From Ignatzschineria sp. F8392 (GTDB taxonomy: Bacteria; Pseudomonadota; Gammaproteobacteria; Cardiobacteriales; Wohlfahrtiimonadaceae), in NCBI RefSeq assembly GCF_002252045.1, contig NZ_NEFF01000001.1:124001-188000 (forward strand): a DNA stretch of 64,000 nt, written 5' to 3'. A program made the translations under genes and the position numbers. Below, piece after piece: positions 1 through 8,823 of this stretch (its first letter is position 1; each line of letters opens with the position of its first letter). The notes under the pieces were generated by a model that ran no database searches, had not been told where the DNA came from, and worked only from the letters and a program-made list of their open reading frames with translations.

Positions 1-1
1 T

Positions 2-139
2 GAGCACCTTGATCTAAAGAATCGAAGGTTCTTTATTGTTGAGAAGAATCGTGAAGTTGTAAAAAAGGAAGATTACACAACAACAGCGGTTGTTGCTGGT
101 GATCAATTTGAAATTGTACATTTCGTAGGCGGTGGCTAG
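2..139 (+). CDS. thiS: ThiS sulfur carrier protein (C-terminal part, window-truncated)
   Basis: The window opens inside this gene; the last 45 codons are visible and the frame is open back to base 2. ThiS is the small ubiquitin-fold protein that is adenylated by ThiF at its C-terminal Gly-Gly, becomes a thiocarboxylate, and gives sulfur to ThiG for the thiamin thiazole ring. The visible tail ends [10 protein letters not shown], so the required terminal Gly-Gly is present. The VHFVGGG ending matches, from memory, Bacillus ThiS much better than the E. coli form. The stop codon lies one base before the ThiG ATG, so the two are translationally linked. The start and any riboswitch lie outside the window. 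Confidence 0.9.
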   Translation, partial: EHLDLKNRRFFIVEKNREVVKKEDYTTTAVVAGDQFEIVHFVGGG

Positions 140-140
140 G

Positions 141-911
141 ATGACACTTAAAATAGGAAAATTTGAATTTAACTCCCGACTCTTTTTAGGAACGGGGAAA
201 TATCGTACTTTTGAGGAGCAGAAAGGGGCGGTAGAGGCGAGTGAATCGGAAGTATTAACTTTTGCTGTTCGCCGAATGAATATTTTTGATGATAATCAGC
301 CTGATCTTCTCGAAGCGCTCGATCTGACAAAGTATAAGTTACTCCCTAATACTGCCGGTGCAAATACAGCAGAAGAGGCGGTAAGAACGGCAAAGCTTGC
401 ACATGCGTCTGGTCTTTGCGATATGGTTAAGGTAGAGATTATTGGTTGTCCTAAAACATTACTTCCCGATCCTGTTGAGACGCTTCGTGCAACAGAGATG
501 TTGCTTGAAGAGGGGATGACGGTATTGGTCTATACCTCCGATGATGTAGTTTTAGCAAGACGCCTCCAAGAGATGGGGTGCCATGCGATTATGCCGGGAG
601 CTTCACCGATTGGTAGTGGTTTAGGAATTATCAATCCGCTCAATCTGCAATATATTATTGAACAAGCAACTGTGCCGGTAATTGTTGATGCTGGATTAGG
701 GAGCCCCAAAGATGTTGCATTCGCTATGGAGCTTGGGGCAGATGGTGTTTTGATGAATAGTGCCGTCGCTTATAGTGAAGATCCCATCAAGATGGCATTA
801 GCGATGAATCTTGCAACAAAAGCGGGACGTTTAGCTTATGAGGCAAAACGAATGCCGATGAAGGGGCATGCAACAGCAAGTAGTCCATTGACAGGATTGA
901 TCAGCTCCTGA
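141..911 (+). CDS. thiG: Thiazole synthase ThiG
   Basis: ThiG condenses 1-deoxy-D-xylulose 5-phosphate, dehydroglycine and ThiS thiocarboxylate into the thiazole phosphate of thiamin. The 256-residue protein has family length and shows the TIM-barrel signatures: the Schiff-base lysine in [10 protein letters not shown] (about Lys97), [13 protein letters not shown], and [22 protein letters not shown] chose ATG 141 rather than the in-frame GTG at 132, because 132 lies inside the thiS coding end and the family starts near this ATG. Stretches such as [11 protein letters not shown] and [14 protein letters not shown] resemble Bacillus ThiG more than enteric ThiG, suggesting transfer of the cluster from Bacillota. 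Order is thiS-thiG-thiF. Confidence 0.95.
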   Translation: MTLKIGKFEFNSRLFLGTGKYRTFEEQKGAVEASESEVLTFAVRRMNIFDDNQPDLLEALDLTKYKLLPNTAGANTAEEAVRTAKLAHASGLCDMVKVEIIGCPKTLLPDPVETLRATEMLLEEGMTVLVYTSDDVVLARRLQEMGCHAIMPGASPIGSGLGIINPLNLQYIIEQATVPVIVDAGLGSPKDVAFAMELGADGVLMNSAVAYSEDPIKMALAMNLATKAGRLAYEAKRMPMKGHATASSPLTGLISS

Positions 912-1033
912 TCTCTGACCTTGCAATAAGCTTTAATTTTGCAATGAACTTTAATTTTAAGGGCCTCATCAAATCGGTGGGGCCTCATCATAAAATAGAG
1001 TGATAATACCCCTAAGAGATAGAGAGAATGTAG

Positions 1034-2122
1034 ATGAGTGAGATCGATTCCCGTTATGATCGTTTAGCCCGTTTTTATAAAATTGGCACTGCCGGGGTCA
1101 AGGCATTTAATCGTGCGAATGTGGTGATATTAGGTTGTGGAGCGTTAGGTGCTCAACATGCGGAAACTTTAACGCGTGCTGGTTTTGGGCGATTAACATT
1201 GATCGATCGAGATTTTGTCGAGCGCTCTAATCTTCAGCGGCAGACGCTCTTTACTGAGGAGGATGCCGAAAAAGCACTACCTAAAGTGATCGCTCTTAAA
1301 GCGCATCTTCGTAAGATTAATCAAGATATTGAGATTAGCACCCATATTGCTGATGTTTCGAGTGATAATATTGAATCCTTGATTGCAGGGCATGATCTAC
1401 TACTCGATGGGACCGATAATCTTGCACTACGGATGTTGATCAATGATGCTTGCTATAAATTGCAGATCCCTTGGATTTTTGGTTCGGCATTAGAGAGTTA
1501 TGGGATGAGTTATAACTTTAATATGTCGCCTATGATCGATCGAAGTGAGCAAGAGCGCATTAAAAATAGTGGCACAGAGCGATTAGCGGATGATAATGCC
1601 CCCTGTTTACGCTGTCTTTTACAGACGCTGCCTTTAGAGCATCATGATACCTGTAGTTCGGTAGGGGTGATTCAGCCCATATTGCAGATGATCTCTAGTA
1701 TTCAAACCACTGAAGCGATGAAATATTTTGCCGATCGCGAAGCGGTTAGAGAGACACTCTTCTCTATCGATCTTTGGGATTTTCATCCTCAAAATATCAA
1801 TCTTCATCGCCTTAAAAATCCACATTGCCCAACATGTGGCGAGAATCCTACCTATCCTGCGCTTCATCAGAAAAAAAGAGAAGCGGAGCGACTCTGTGGT
1901 GATGGCTCTGTTATGATTCGGGAGGTTGAACCGCTCGATCTTGAACGACTAAAAAACCGGCTCGATCATGATCACATTCCGTATCAATATAATGAATACT
2001 TTCTCAATATCCATCTTCCCTCACATCGCGTGATTCTCTTCGCTGATGGGCGAGGCATTGTCTATGGTGTTACCGATACGGAGGAAGCATTGAGACTCTA
2101 TAATAGAGTGGTAGCGTCTTAA
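1034..2122 (+). CDS. thiF: ThiF/MoeB-family adenylyltransferase
   Basis: E1-like enzyme that adenylates the ThiS C-terminus for thiazole synthesis; the thiSG context favours ThiF over MoeB. Visible elements are the nucleotide-binding GCGALGAQ near residue 34, IDRDFVERSNLQRQ, the DGTDN loop, zinc cysteine pairs CLRC and CPTC, and the DTCSSVGVIQP segment that carries the probable catalytic cysteine. At 362 residues it is longer than E. coli ThiF (about 250). The extra C-terminal 70 residues (DGSVMIREVEP to ALRLYNR) resemble the tail of Bacillus-type ThiF as I recall it. A 122-bp gap after thiG holds a direct repeat (GCAATAAGCTTTAATTTT and a near copy) but no convincing terminator, so cotranscription is likely. 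Confidence 0.88.
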   Translation: MSEIDSRYDRLARFYKIGTAGVKAFNRANVVILGCGALGAQHAETLTRAGFGRLTLIDRDFVERSNLQRQTLFTEEDAEKALPKVIALKAHLRKINQDIEISTHIADVSSDNIESLIAGHDLLLDGTDNLALRMLINDACYKLQIPWIFGSALESYGMSYNFNMSPMIDRSEQERIKNSGTERLADDNAPCLRCLLQTLPLEHHDTCSSVGVIQPILQMISSIQTTEAMKYFADREAVRETLFSIDLWDFHPQNINLHRLKNPHCPTCGENPTYPALHQKKREAERLCGDGSVMIREVEPLDLERLKNRLDHDHIPYQYNEYFLNIHLPSHRVILFADGRGIVYGVTDTEEALRLYNRVVAS

Positions 2123-2339
2123 TTGATGACGAACTATTGGTGTCTATATATCTTGATATCATTGATACTATTATTGTTATTAATGCCGCTGAAGCACAAC
2201 TTAATTTCTTAAAGAGTTATTTTTCTTTATTTAAAAGCGTGTTATTTTGTGCAGGTTTATTAATAATTGTTATTTAGGAAATCGTTATCTAGAACGAATC
2301 ATATCCCCATTTTTTGATGCTTTTTAGGAGAGTTAGTGG

Positions 2340-3152
2340 ATGAAAACAAATGTGCAATCTAAAAAAAATTTAAAATCCTTCAGTCAGCAGATTTTAGCGG
2401 CAACCCTTGCCTCTCTGCTCTTCTTCTCTCATGCTGATGAGATTGTCGAAGTAGTGACTACTACAGATGTTGTAGATGTTGCGTCAGAAGCAACGCCCGC
2501 GGATAGTGGATTTCGATTCAATTTAGAAGAGATGCAAGATATTGCTAATGATAAGAAGCTACGTCATCGGATCTTTTATCAAGAGCCCTCTAAGGGGCCT
2601 GATGCGCTCTGGTTTGATGCAGTCAAACAGGGAGATCTTGAAAAGGTGAAAGCGATGGTGGCTAATGGTCAAGATATCGAAGTGAAAGATGTGGGCAGTT
2701 TAGATCAGACTGCGTTAGGGTGGGCCGCATTTATCGGTTATGAAGATATGGTTGACTTCTTAGTGGATCAAGGCGCGGATCTTTGGGCGACCGATAAGGG
2801 TGATGTCTATCACGCCTTAAAATCGGCCGTACTCGGTAAAAATGTCAATATTGTGAAGAAGCTCCATGAGGCATTAAAAGAGCAATATGATATTAACGAT
2901 ACCTCATATGAAGATGATGGAGAGTCACTGGTGATGGTCGCAGCGAGTAATAATCGCTTAGATGTTGTGGAGTATCTGATCGCGCAAGGTGCTGACCTTA
3001 ATAAAGTAACTACCGAGCAGAATCCGAATCGGCCTTCTTATAATCAGAGTGCATTGAGTTATGCTTGTCAAAATGATTATAAAGAGATGCAAGCACTACT
3101 CATTGCGCATGGTGCGATTAATCATCGTACCGGTGATGCAACCTGTCAGTAA
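2340..3152 (+). CDS. Exported ankyrin-repeat protein
   Basis: This 270-residue protein has a signal peptide: a basic, long n-region (MKTNVQSKKNLKS), a hydrophobic core ILAATLASLLFF, and probable cleavage after SHA. After an acidic linker, ankyrin repeats begin near residue 95, seen as DALWFDAVKQGDLEKVKAMV, TALGWAAFIGYEDMVDFLVDQGADL, LVMVAASNNRLDVVEYLIAQGADL and SALSYACQNDYKEMQALLIAHGA. Ankyrin repeats are protein-binding scaffolds, and no catalytic domain is visible. Location is probably periplasmic. It stands alone between the thi operon and a convergent methyltransferase gene. The partner is unknown. Confidence 0.8.
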   Translation: MKTNVQSKKNLKSFSQQILAATLASLLFFSHADEIVEVVTTTDVVDVASEATPADSGFRFNLEEMQDIANDKKLRHRIFYQEPSKGPDALWFDAVKQGDLEKVKAMVANGQDIEVKDVGSLDQTALGWAAFIGYEDMVDFLVDQGADLWATDKGDVYHALKSAVLGKNVNIVKKLHEALKEQYDINDTSYEDDGESLVMVAASNNRLDVVEYLIAQGADLNKVTTEQNPNRPSYNQSALSYACQNDYKEMQALLIAHGAINHRTGDATCQ

Positions 3153-3237
3153 ATTTAGTTAGTATCAGTTAAAGTATCTGCGCTTAAGATTGATGTCAGA
3201 TATTCTATTTTTAAAGCTGTTTTTAGATCTGGTTTGG

Positions 3238-3262
3238 GCGCTCAATCTTGAGCGCTTTTTTT
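3238..3262 (+). terminator. Rho-independent terminator of the ankyrin gene
   Basis: Perfect 8-bp stem GCGCTCAA/TTGAGCGC with a 2-nt TC spacer (so a real loop of about 6), followed by seven T. It lies 85 bp after the ankyrin stop and touches the last codon of the convergent methyltransferase gene. Confidence 0.9.
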
Positions 3263-3962
3263 ATGACGTTCGCTGATAAACCATTAAACGACCTCGATAG
3301 GGTTCATTATTGATGGGGGTTGTGATGGCTCGCATCTCTGTCAAGTGAAAACCATATTGTGCCATGGCTCGCTTAAAGTGATTATGGTATCCCCGATTAG
3401 GATCGATAATCCAAACGGTACACTCTTTCGCACCAAAGCGATCGATCAGTTGGGCGACCTCTTTTGCCGCATTGGGCTCATAGAGAACATCACTGGCGAT
3501 GATGTGATCATATTGGGATTTAAGTAGTGGCGCGTTGGTATCAGTTAAAGCGGGGGTAGGGACATCACCCCATTGACTATGTTTAAAGCGAATGGGAGGA
3601 ATCTCATTCTGTAAGCTATTTTTTTGTAGAAATTTTCCGGCAAGAGGATGGCGATCACTCGCGGTAATATCGTAGCCCAAAATTTTGGCCGTCATACTCG
3701 CAATTCCAAGACCACAACCGATCTCAAGCAGTGTACTATTTTTGTCGATAGGGCGTTTAATCAACTTCAGGGCCAATTGAATACTTGAGGGCCAGAGCAT
3801 ACCAAAGAGGGGCCAAGCAGCAGAGCAGATGCCGAGTCGTGCGGCTTGGTTGAGTGGGTCGAAGAATTGTTGTTGATCGAAGAGGGAGGTGATATTAAGC
3901 GAGAGATCAGGATGAATCTCGATCTGCTGCTCTTTAGTCTTATAGGGAGTTATATTATTCAT
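3261..3962 (-). CDS. Class I SAM-dependent methyltransferase, METTL21-like (PF10294 type)
   Basis: This 233-residue single-domain protein has Rossmann motif I TLLEIGCGLGIAS near residue 78, the acidic motif II loop ITASDRHPLAG, and the post-II segment YDHIIASDVLYEP. That last segment is typical of the lysine-methyltransferase-like Methyltransf_16 family. Members methylate protein lysines, but substrates of bacterial forms are mostly unknown. The gene is monocistronic, convergent with the ankyrin gene and divergent from the reductase gene. The family call is good; the substrate cannot be read from the sequence. Confidence 0.75.
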   Translation of the reverse strand: MNNITPYKTKEQQIEIHPDLSLNITSLFDQQQFFDPLNQAARLGICSAAWPLFGMLWPSSIQLALKLIKRPIDKNSTLLEIGCGLGIASMTAKILGYDITASDRHPLAGKFLQKNSLQNEIPPIRFKHSQWGDVPTPALTDTNAPLLKSQYDHIIASDVLYEPNAAKEVAQLIDRFGAKECTVWIIDPNRGYHNHFKRAMAQYGFHLTEMRAITTPINNEPYRGRLMVYQRTS

Positions 3963-4147
3963 GAATGCGTATGAAGATGCCTCGCTTAATTGCCAATAGA
4001 GTATTCACTATCGCAAATCGCCTGTCATAAAGCTAATAATGGGGAATATAAATAATATTTTTGAAAATATCATTTTAAAAATAATGTTTTGAAAATAATA
4101 TTTTCTGCCACCAAAAAAAATGTAATCCATTATATTTTTTAAATAGC

Positions 4148-4250
4148 AAAAAGCACACAAAAAGCGCACAAAAAACATCTAAAAAACATTCAACAAAATA
4201 CTCAATAAAACAAATACTCAATAAAACACTCAGTAAAAAACCACATAAAA
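4148..4250. other. Phased A-tracts (predicted curved DNA)
   Basis: Within the 420-bp gap 3963-4383, runs of 4-6 A begin at 4148, 4159, 4170 and 4181 (exactly 11-bp steps), then near 4195, 4207, 4223, 4235 and 4247. The early units read AAAAAGCACAC, AAAAAGCGCAC, AAAAAACATCT and AAAAAACATTC. A-tracts repeated once per helical turn bend DNA. The rest of this gap is AT-rich, with no gene seen. Confidence 0.7.
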
Positions 4251-4322
4251 ATAACTAGTAAACAATTTTAAAATATTTTTTTATTATCCGTCGCAATGCT
4301 TAAGATGCCTTTAAGATTAAAT

Positions 4323-4338
4323 TGTCATGATAATGACA
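4323..4338. promoter_or_regulatory. Inverted repeat, possible operator (weak Fur-like site)
   Basis: Perfect inverted repeat TGTCAT-GATA-ATGACA, 45 bp before the ATG of the ferric-reductase-like gene. The overlapping segment from GATAATGACATT onward matches 13 of 19 positions of the classical Fur box, which is weak. It is a plausible operator of unknown regulator. Confidence 0.4.
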
Positions 4339-4383
4339 TTGGTAGTCGGTAGAAGCATAAAATAGCAAGTAAGAGGCGATAAA

Positions 4384-5685
4384 ATGGTAAGAGAGAAGCA
4401 GATTGTTTGGGGGGTATTGATCCTCTCCTTTCTTTTATGGGGTGCAGATGTTGTTAGCAATTATAGTGCAAGCGATTGGGGCGTATGGCTTTGGCGTAAG
4501 GAGCTTATCAATCTGACCGGCATCTTAGCGCTTATTCCGATGGGCGTTATTATGTTATTAGCGCTTCGACCTCGATTCTTAGAGCCGCTCTTTAATGGGA
4601 TGGATAAGATCTATTATGTCCATAAATGGTTAGGGATCTGGGCGATTACGGCAGCGCTTCTTCATTATGGTGTCAAATTGAGTAAGAGTTTCTTAAAGCC
4701 CTATTTTGAAAAGGGGCCAAAACCGAAGGCAGAAACAGTTGCTTGGCTCGATAGTTATCACTCTTTAGCGAAAGATGTGGGGGAGATCCTCTTCTATCTC
4801 TTTGCCATTATGCTCGTTATTACACTGCTGAAAAAGATTCCGTACCGTTTTTGGCGAAAAACCCATAAGGTGATGGGATTACTCTTTTTAGCGATTATTT
4901 TCCATACGATTGTTTTAGCGCCGGCGCGTTATTGGAGTGAGCCGCTCGGCATTGTTTTGATCGTTATAATGCTCATTGGTATTTATGCTGCATTGGTCTC
5001 TCTTTTCGGGTTTATTGGTCGCGGTAAGCGTTATCAGGCAACGATTAAATCGCTCGACTTCTCCGCAAATAGCGCCATTGTGGATTGTGAAATGCCGATG
5101 AATTGGATGCATACTTCAGGGCAATATGCTTTTGTGCAACATCCAGCGTATAAAGAACGACATCCCTTTACGATTGCTTCAAGTGTGCATGATGATCAAA
5201 CAATCCGCTTTGTGATTAAGGAGTTAGGGCATTATACGCGTAAGATCCCTAAACGTTGGAAAGTGTGGGATAGACTCAATATAGAAGGGCCTTATGGTCG
5301 ATTCTCATATGAGAGTTCACCTTTACCGAAACAGATCTGGATTGCCGGCGGCGTTGGAATTACCCCTTTTATTGCTTGGTTAGAATCCTTGCAAGGGAAA
5401 GTGTCGAAGTACGATATCACTCTCTATTATCTCGTAAGAAATCGAGATGAAGCGTTAATGGTCGATTATTTGGTAGCGCTTGCTGAGAAAGCAGGAGTTA
5501 TACTATATATTCATTATAGTGATGAGAAAGGGTATCTTGATTTCAAAAAACTTCCCTTTGATATGGAGACATCGGTCTGGTTCTGTGGACCAACAGGGAT
5601 CACAAAAGCGATTCGATCTACCTTAAAAAGTAAAAATCTATCGCCGAAAAAATATCTTCATTGTGAATATTTTGAGATGCGTTAA
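4384..5685 (+). CDS. Ferric-reductase-like transmembrane flavocytochrome
   Basis: The 433-residue protein has an N-terminal membrane half of about six helices with the ferric-reductase-type histidines (YYVHKWLGIW, LLHYGVK, FWRKTHKVMG, IIFHTIV), expected to carry b-type heme. The C-terminal half is a ferredoxin-reductase-like FAD/NAD(P)H module: HPFTIASS for FAD binding, IAGGVGITPFIAWLESL for the dinucleotide, and WFCGPTG near the end. It should move electrons from cytoplasmic NAD(P)H through FAD and heme across the membrane. Ferric iron is a guess for the acceptor; bacterial NOX-like or other metal reductases are alternatives. It is monocistronic behind predicted curved DNA and an inverted repeat. 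Confidence 0.8.
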   Translation: MVREKQIVWGVLILSFLLWGADVVSNYSASDWGVWLWRKELINLTGILALIPMGVIMLLALRPRFLEPLFNGMDKIYYVHKWLGIWAITAALLHYGVKLSKSFLKPYFEKGPKPKAETVAWLDSYHSLAKDVGEILFYLFAIMLVITLLKKIPYRFWRKTHKVMGLLFLAIIFHTIVLAPARYWSEPLGIVLIVIMLIGIYAALVSLFGFIGRGKRYQATIKSLDFSANSAIVDCEMPMNWMHTSGQYAFVQHPAYKERHPFTIASSVHDDQTIRFVIKELGHYTRKIPKRWKVWDRLNIEGPYGRFSYESSPLPKQIWIAGGVGITPFIAWLESLQGKVSKYDITLYYLVRNRDEALMVDYLVALAEKAGVILYIHYSDEKGYLDFKKLPFDMETSVWFCGPTGITKAIRSTLKSKNLSPKKYLHCEYFEMR

Positions 5686-5712
5686 TGGGAGGGTTATTAG
5701 AGGTAATTGAAG

Positions 5713-5730
5713 TTGATGCGTTCGCATCAA
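5713..5730. other. Small perfect inverted repeat
   Basis: TTGATGCG-TT-CGCATCAA follows the reductase stop by 27 bp, with a further GATGC copy just downstream. No T-run follows, so I do not call it a terminator. It may stabilise the mRNA 3' end. Confidence 0.4.
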
Positions 5731-5810
5731 TACTCCTTTGATGCACTCTTTAAAAGTCTGCAAACTTTCTCGATTCTTAGTATCCTATAGCTGATTAGAG
5801 TATCAGCCAA

Positions 5811-5840
5811 AGATCCCGCAATGTGTGGGATCTTTCTAAT
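5811..5840 (+). terminator. Rho-independent terminator after the reductase gene
   Basis: Stem AGATCCC/GGGATCT, extended inward by CA/TG pairing around a short loop, followed by TTCTAATT. It lies 126 bp after the stop codon and 100 bp before rlhA. The T-run is interrupted, so strength is uncertain. Confidence 0.6.
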
Positions 5841-5940
5841 TAAACGACACTTTTTTTCATATGTGACTCTCTTATCGATTCTTATCGATTTTCTGTCCTA
5901 TTTTCCTATTTTAATAATTACTTGAGCTGTAGCGAGAAAG

Positions 5941-7878
5941 ATGAGCCTATTATCCCACGAATTAGAGTTATTAAGTCCTGCCCGAAATGTTGAGATTGCC
6001 CGTGAAGCGATTATTCATGGCGCCGATGCGGTCTATCTGGGTGGTCCTGAATTTGGTGCTCGGCATGCCGCTGAGAATGATGTTGTTGAGATTGCCAAGC
6101 TCACCTCTTTTGCCCATCGCTTTAATGCAAAAGTCTTTATTGCCCTCAATACGATTTTGCATGATAACGAGTTAGAATCGGCCCGCAAGCTGATCTATGA
6201 ACTCTATGATGCCGGCGTTGATTCTTTGATTATTCAAGATATGGGATTATTAGAGCTCGATCTTCCGCCGATTGAGTTACACGCTTCGACACAGACAGAT
6301 ATTCGAACGCTTGAAAAAGCGAAATTTATGGCAGATGTCGGCTTTTCTCAATTAGTGCTGGCACGTGAATTGAGTCTTAAAGAGATCCGAGCGATTCATG
6401 AGGCGCGTCCTGACACCGCATTAGAATTTTTTGTCCATGGTGCGCTCTGTGTTGCATTCTCTGGGCAATGTTATATCTCTCATGCCGAGACCGGGCGTTC
6501 AGCGAATCGTGGGGATTGCTCACAAGCTTGCCGTTTACCCTATACGTTGAAAGATAGTGAAGGACGTGTGATCGCTTTTGATAAACATCTCCTATCGATG
6601 AAGGATAATAATCAATCGAATAATATCGATGCGCTGATTGAGGCGGGGATTCGTTCATTTAAAATTGAAGGGCGCTATAAAGATATGGCGTATGTTAAGA
6701 ATATTACGGCCCATTATCGCCGCTTGATCGATCGTTATATTGAGCAAAATCCTGAATTTACCCGCGCCTCTTATGGCAAAGTGGTTCACCATTTTGAACC
6801 CAATCCTGATAAAACCTTTAATCGCGGCAGTACAGACTACTTTGTCAACGAGCGCAAAGGGGATATTGGTGCATTTGAATCTCCAAAGTTTGTGGGTTTA
6901 CCGATAGGTCATATCCTTGATATTAAGAAAAACTTTATTGAGGTAAAAACTACGGAGCCACTTGCGAATGGCGATGGACTTAATATCTTAGTAAAACGAG
7001 AAACAGTTGGTTTTGCTGTTAATCGTGCCGATAAAATTGGGGAGAATCATTATCTTATTTATCCCAATGAGATGCCGGCAGAATTTGTTACAGAGCGCGC
7101 CAATATTCAGAAAAAACATCCTTTGAATCGCAATCATGATCAGGTTTGGAGTCAATTGTTAACGAAGGATTCAGCAGAGCGCCTCTTAGAAGTAACACTA
7201 ATATTTAGCAAAGTGGTAGAAGGATATCAATTAGAGCTCTTTACAAAAGAGGGGCACTATGCAAAATCGATCTTAACGGGAGATTTTGAGCCGGCGAATG
7301 ATGCAGAAAAGGGATTAGCGGCATTAGAGAAGAATCTTAAGCGTTTTGGCGGTACGGGATTTGAGCTAGTTGATATTGCTATTAATCTTTCTGAAATTCC
7401 TTTTATCCCGGCAAGTATGATCAATCAGTTGCGCCGCGATGCTATTGAGCAGCTAGAGGCTGCGATAGAACAAAATTATGTTAGAGGTACACGCAAATCC
7501 CCAGTTGAGCCACCTGCGATTTTCCCCTTTGAGGAGCTCAGCTTCTTAGCAAATGTCTATAATGAGAAGGCGCGAGAGTTCTACTTTAAGCATGGCGTGA
7601 AGATGATTGAACCCGCCTATGAGGCGCATGAAGAGCTCGGGGAAGTACCGGTGATGATCACGAAACATTGTCTTCGTTTTTCATATAATCTCTGCCCGAA
7701 ACAGACTATCGGTGTGACCGGTGTTCAGGGGCAGATTAAACCCACGCCGCTCACGCTTTCCCATAAAGGGGAAGAGTACACACTGAAGTTTAATTGTCGC
7801 CCCTGTGAAATGCATGTGATGGGGAAAATGAAGCCCCATATTGCCAAACAAGCGTTATTAGGATCAGAGCTGAAATAG
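5941..7878 (+). CDS. rlhA: 23S rRNA C2501 hydroxylase RlhA (U32 peptidase family)
   Basis: RlhA (formerly YdcP) makes 5-hydroxycytidine at 23S rRNA position 2501 in E. coli. The protein is 645 residues, close to the long RlhA form and much longer than TrhP. It shows LLSPARNVEIAREAIIHGAD, VYLGGPEFGAR, IELHASTQTDIRT, LEFFVHGALCVAFSGQCYIS, NRGDCSQACRLPYTLKD and SFKIEGRYKDMAYVKNITAH. Conserved cysteines are in GQCY, GDCSQAC and the C-terminal CLRFSYNLCPKQ and FNCRPCEMH, as expected for the iron-sulfur-associated U32 enzymes. It is 7 bp upstream of nnrD, so the two probably form an operon. A paralogue, trhP, lies at 19184. Confidence 0.93.
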   Translation: MSLLSHELELLSPARNVEIAREAIIHGADAVYLGGPEFGARHAAENDVVEIAKLTSFAHRFNAKVFIALNTILHDNELESARKLIYELYDAGVDSLIIQDMGLLELDLPPIELHASTQTDIRTLEKAKFMADVGFSQLVLARELSLKEIRAIHEARPDTALEFFVHGALCVAFSGQCYISHAETGRSANRGDCSQACRLPYTLKDSEGRVIAFDKHLLSMKDNNQSNNIDALIEAGIRSFKIEGRYKDMAYVKNITAHYRRLIDRYIEQNPEFTRASYGKVVHHFEPNPDKTFNRGSTDYFVNERKGDIGAFESPKFVGLPIGHILDIKKNFIEVKTTEPLANGDGLNILVKRETVGFAVNRADKIGENHYLIYPNEMPAEFVTERANIQKKHPLNRNHDQVWSQLLTKDSAERLLEVTLIFSKVVEGYQLELFTKEGHYAKSILTGDFEPANDAEKGLAALEKNLKRFGGTGFELVDIAINLSEIPFIPASMINQLRRDAIEQLEAAIEQNYVRGTRKSPVEPPAIFPFEELSFLANVYNEKAREFYFKHGVKMIEPAYEAHEELGEVPVMITKHCLRFSYNLCPKQTIGVTGVQGQIKPTPLTLSHKGEEYTLKFNCRPCEMHVMGKMKPHIAKQALLGSELK

Positions 7879-7885
7879 AGGCCCT

Positions 7886-8776
7886 ATGAGATTAACCATT
7901 GATGAAAAAGATTGGTTTAGAGCACAGTTCCCAACATTAGTGCAACCGCGTCCTGAGGAGAGCCATAAGGGGACCTTTGGCACGCTCCATATTATTGGAG
8001 GCGGAGTCGGTATGACAGGAGCGCCAGTACTTGCTGGGATGGCAGCATTAAAGAGTGGTTGCGGGAAGGTGATTTTAGGATTGAATCAAGAACCACTTGA
8101 ACTCTCTTTAGTGGCGACAGCGCCTGAATTGATGTTGCATCAGGCGAAAGATCTCATGAATGAGAAGAGTGCGAGCGCTTGGGTCTTTGGTTGTGGCTTA
8201 GGTGTTGATCATTCAGCACAAGCATTGATGGCATCTCTTTTAAGGGAGATCTCAGCTTATCAACCATTGTTGATTGATGCCGATGGACTCAATCTCTTAT
8301 CAGAGCGGTGGAATATTGATGGGAAGATCAATTGTGGGACGATAGGATTAGGTGCGCAATCGGTTTTAACGCCGCATCCTAAAGAGGCGGCAAGATTATT
8401 AGGAGTCTCTGTAACGGAGGTTCAGGCAGATAGAGCCGGAGCTGCAAAGCGACTAGTGGAGAAGTTTGGTTGTTGGGTGATCTTAAAAGGGCACCATACG
8501 CTTATCGCCTCTCCTACTCAAGAGATTTGGCGCAATGAGACCGGTAATAGTGGCTTAGCTACCGCAGGAAGTGGCGATCTGCTCTCAGGGATTATTGGGA
8601 GTCTATTAGCGCAAAATATTCCGATGATGGAAGCGGCTCGCAGCGGTGTTTGGCTCCATGGTAAAGCGGCCGATCTTCTTGTTGCTAAGGGGATGGGTCC
8701 CATTGGTTTAACGGCTCATGAAATCATTGATGAGGTACGAATGTTGAGAAATCGATTAGCTCTCTCTTATGTGTGA
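7886..8776 (+). CDS. nnrD: ADP/ATP-dependent NAD(P)H-hydrate dehydratase
   Basis: Metabolite-repair enzyme that dehydrates the damaged cofactor NAD(P)HX back to NAD(P)H. Ribokinase-like fold motifs are visible: KGTFGTLHIIGGGVGMTGA at the N-terminus, LIDADGLNLL, LTPHPKEAARLLG and the nucleotide-binding NSGLATAGSGDLLSGIIGSL. At 296 residues it is the stand-alone dehydratase; the NnrE epimerase domain fused to it in E. coli is absent here. It follows rlhA by 7 bp and is followed after 47 bp by the L,D-transpeptidase-like gene. Confidence 0.92.
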   Translation: MRLTIDEKDWFRAQFPTLVQPRPEESHKGTFGTLHIIGGGVGMTGAPVLAGMAALKSGCGKVILGLNQEPLELSLVATAPELMLHQAKDLMNEKSASAWVFGCGLGVDHSAQALMASLLREISAYQPLLIDADGLNLLSERWNIDGKINCGTIGLGAQSVLTPHPKEAARLLGVSVTEVQADRAGAAKRLVEKFGCWVILKGHHTLIASPTQEIWRNETGNSGLATAGSGDLLSGIIGSLLAQNIPMMEAARSGVWLHGKAADLLVAKGMGPIGLTAHEIIDEVRMLRNRLALSYV

Positions 8777-8823
8777 TAAAAATCAATCCACCATGATCGT
8801 ATGATCGAGCAATAAGGTTTTAT

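Noticed and set aside
961-984. GGCCTC/GGGGCC pairing between thiG and thiF as a terminator
   Set aside because: Weak stem with a wobble pair and no T-run; it is equally a direct repeat of GGCCTCATCA.
5871-5890. CTTATCGATT doublet before rlhA as an operator
   Set aside because: Only two 10-bp copies; too little to support a site.
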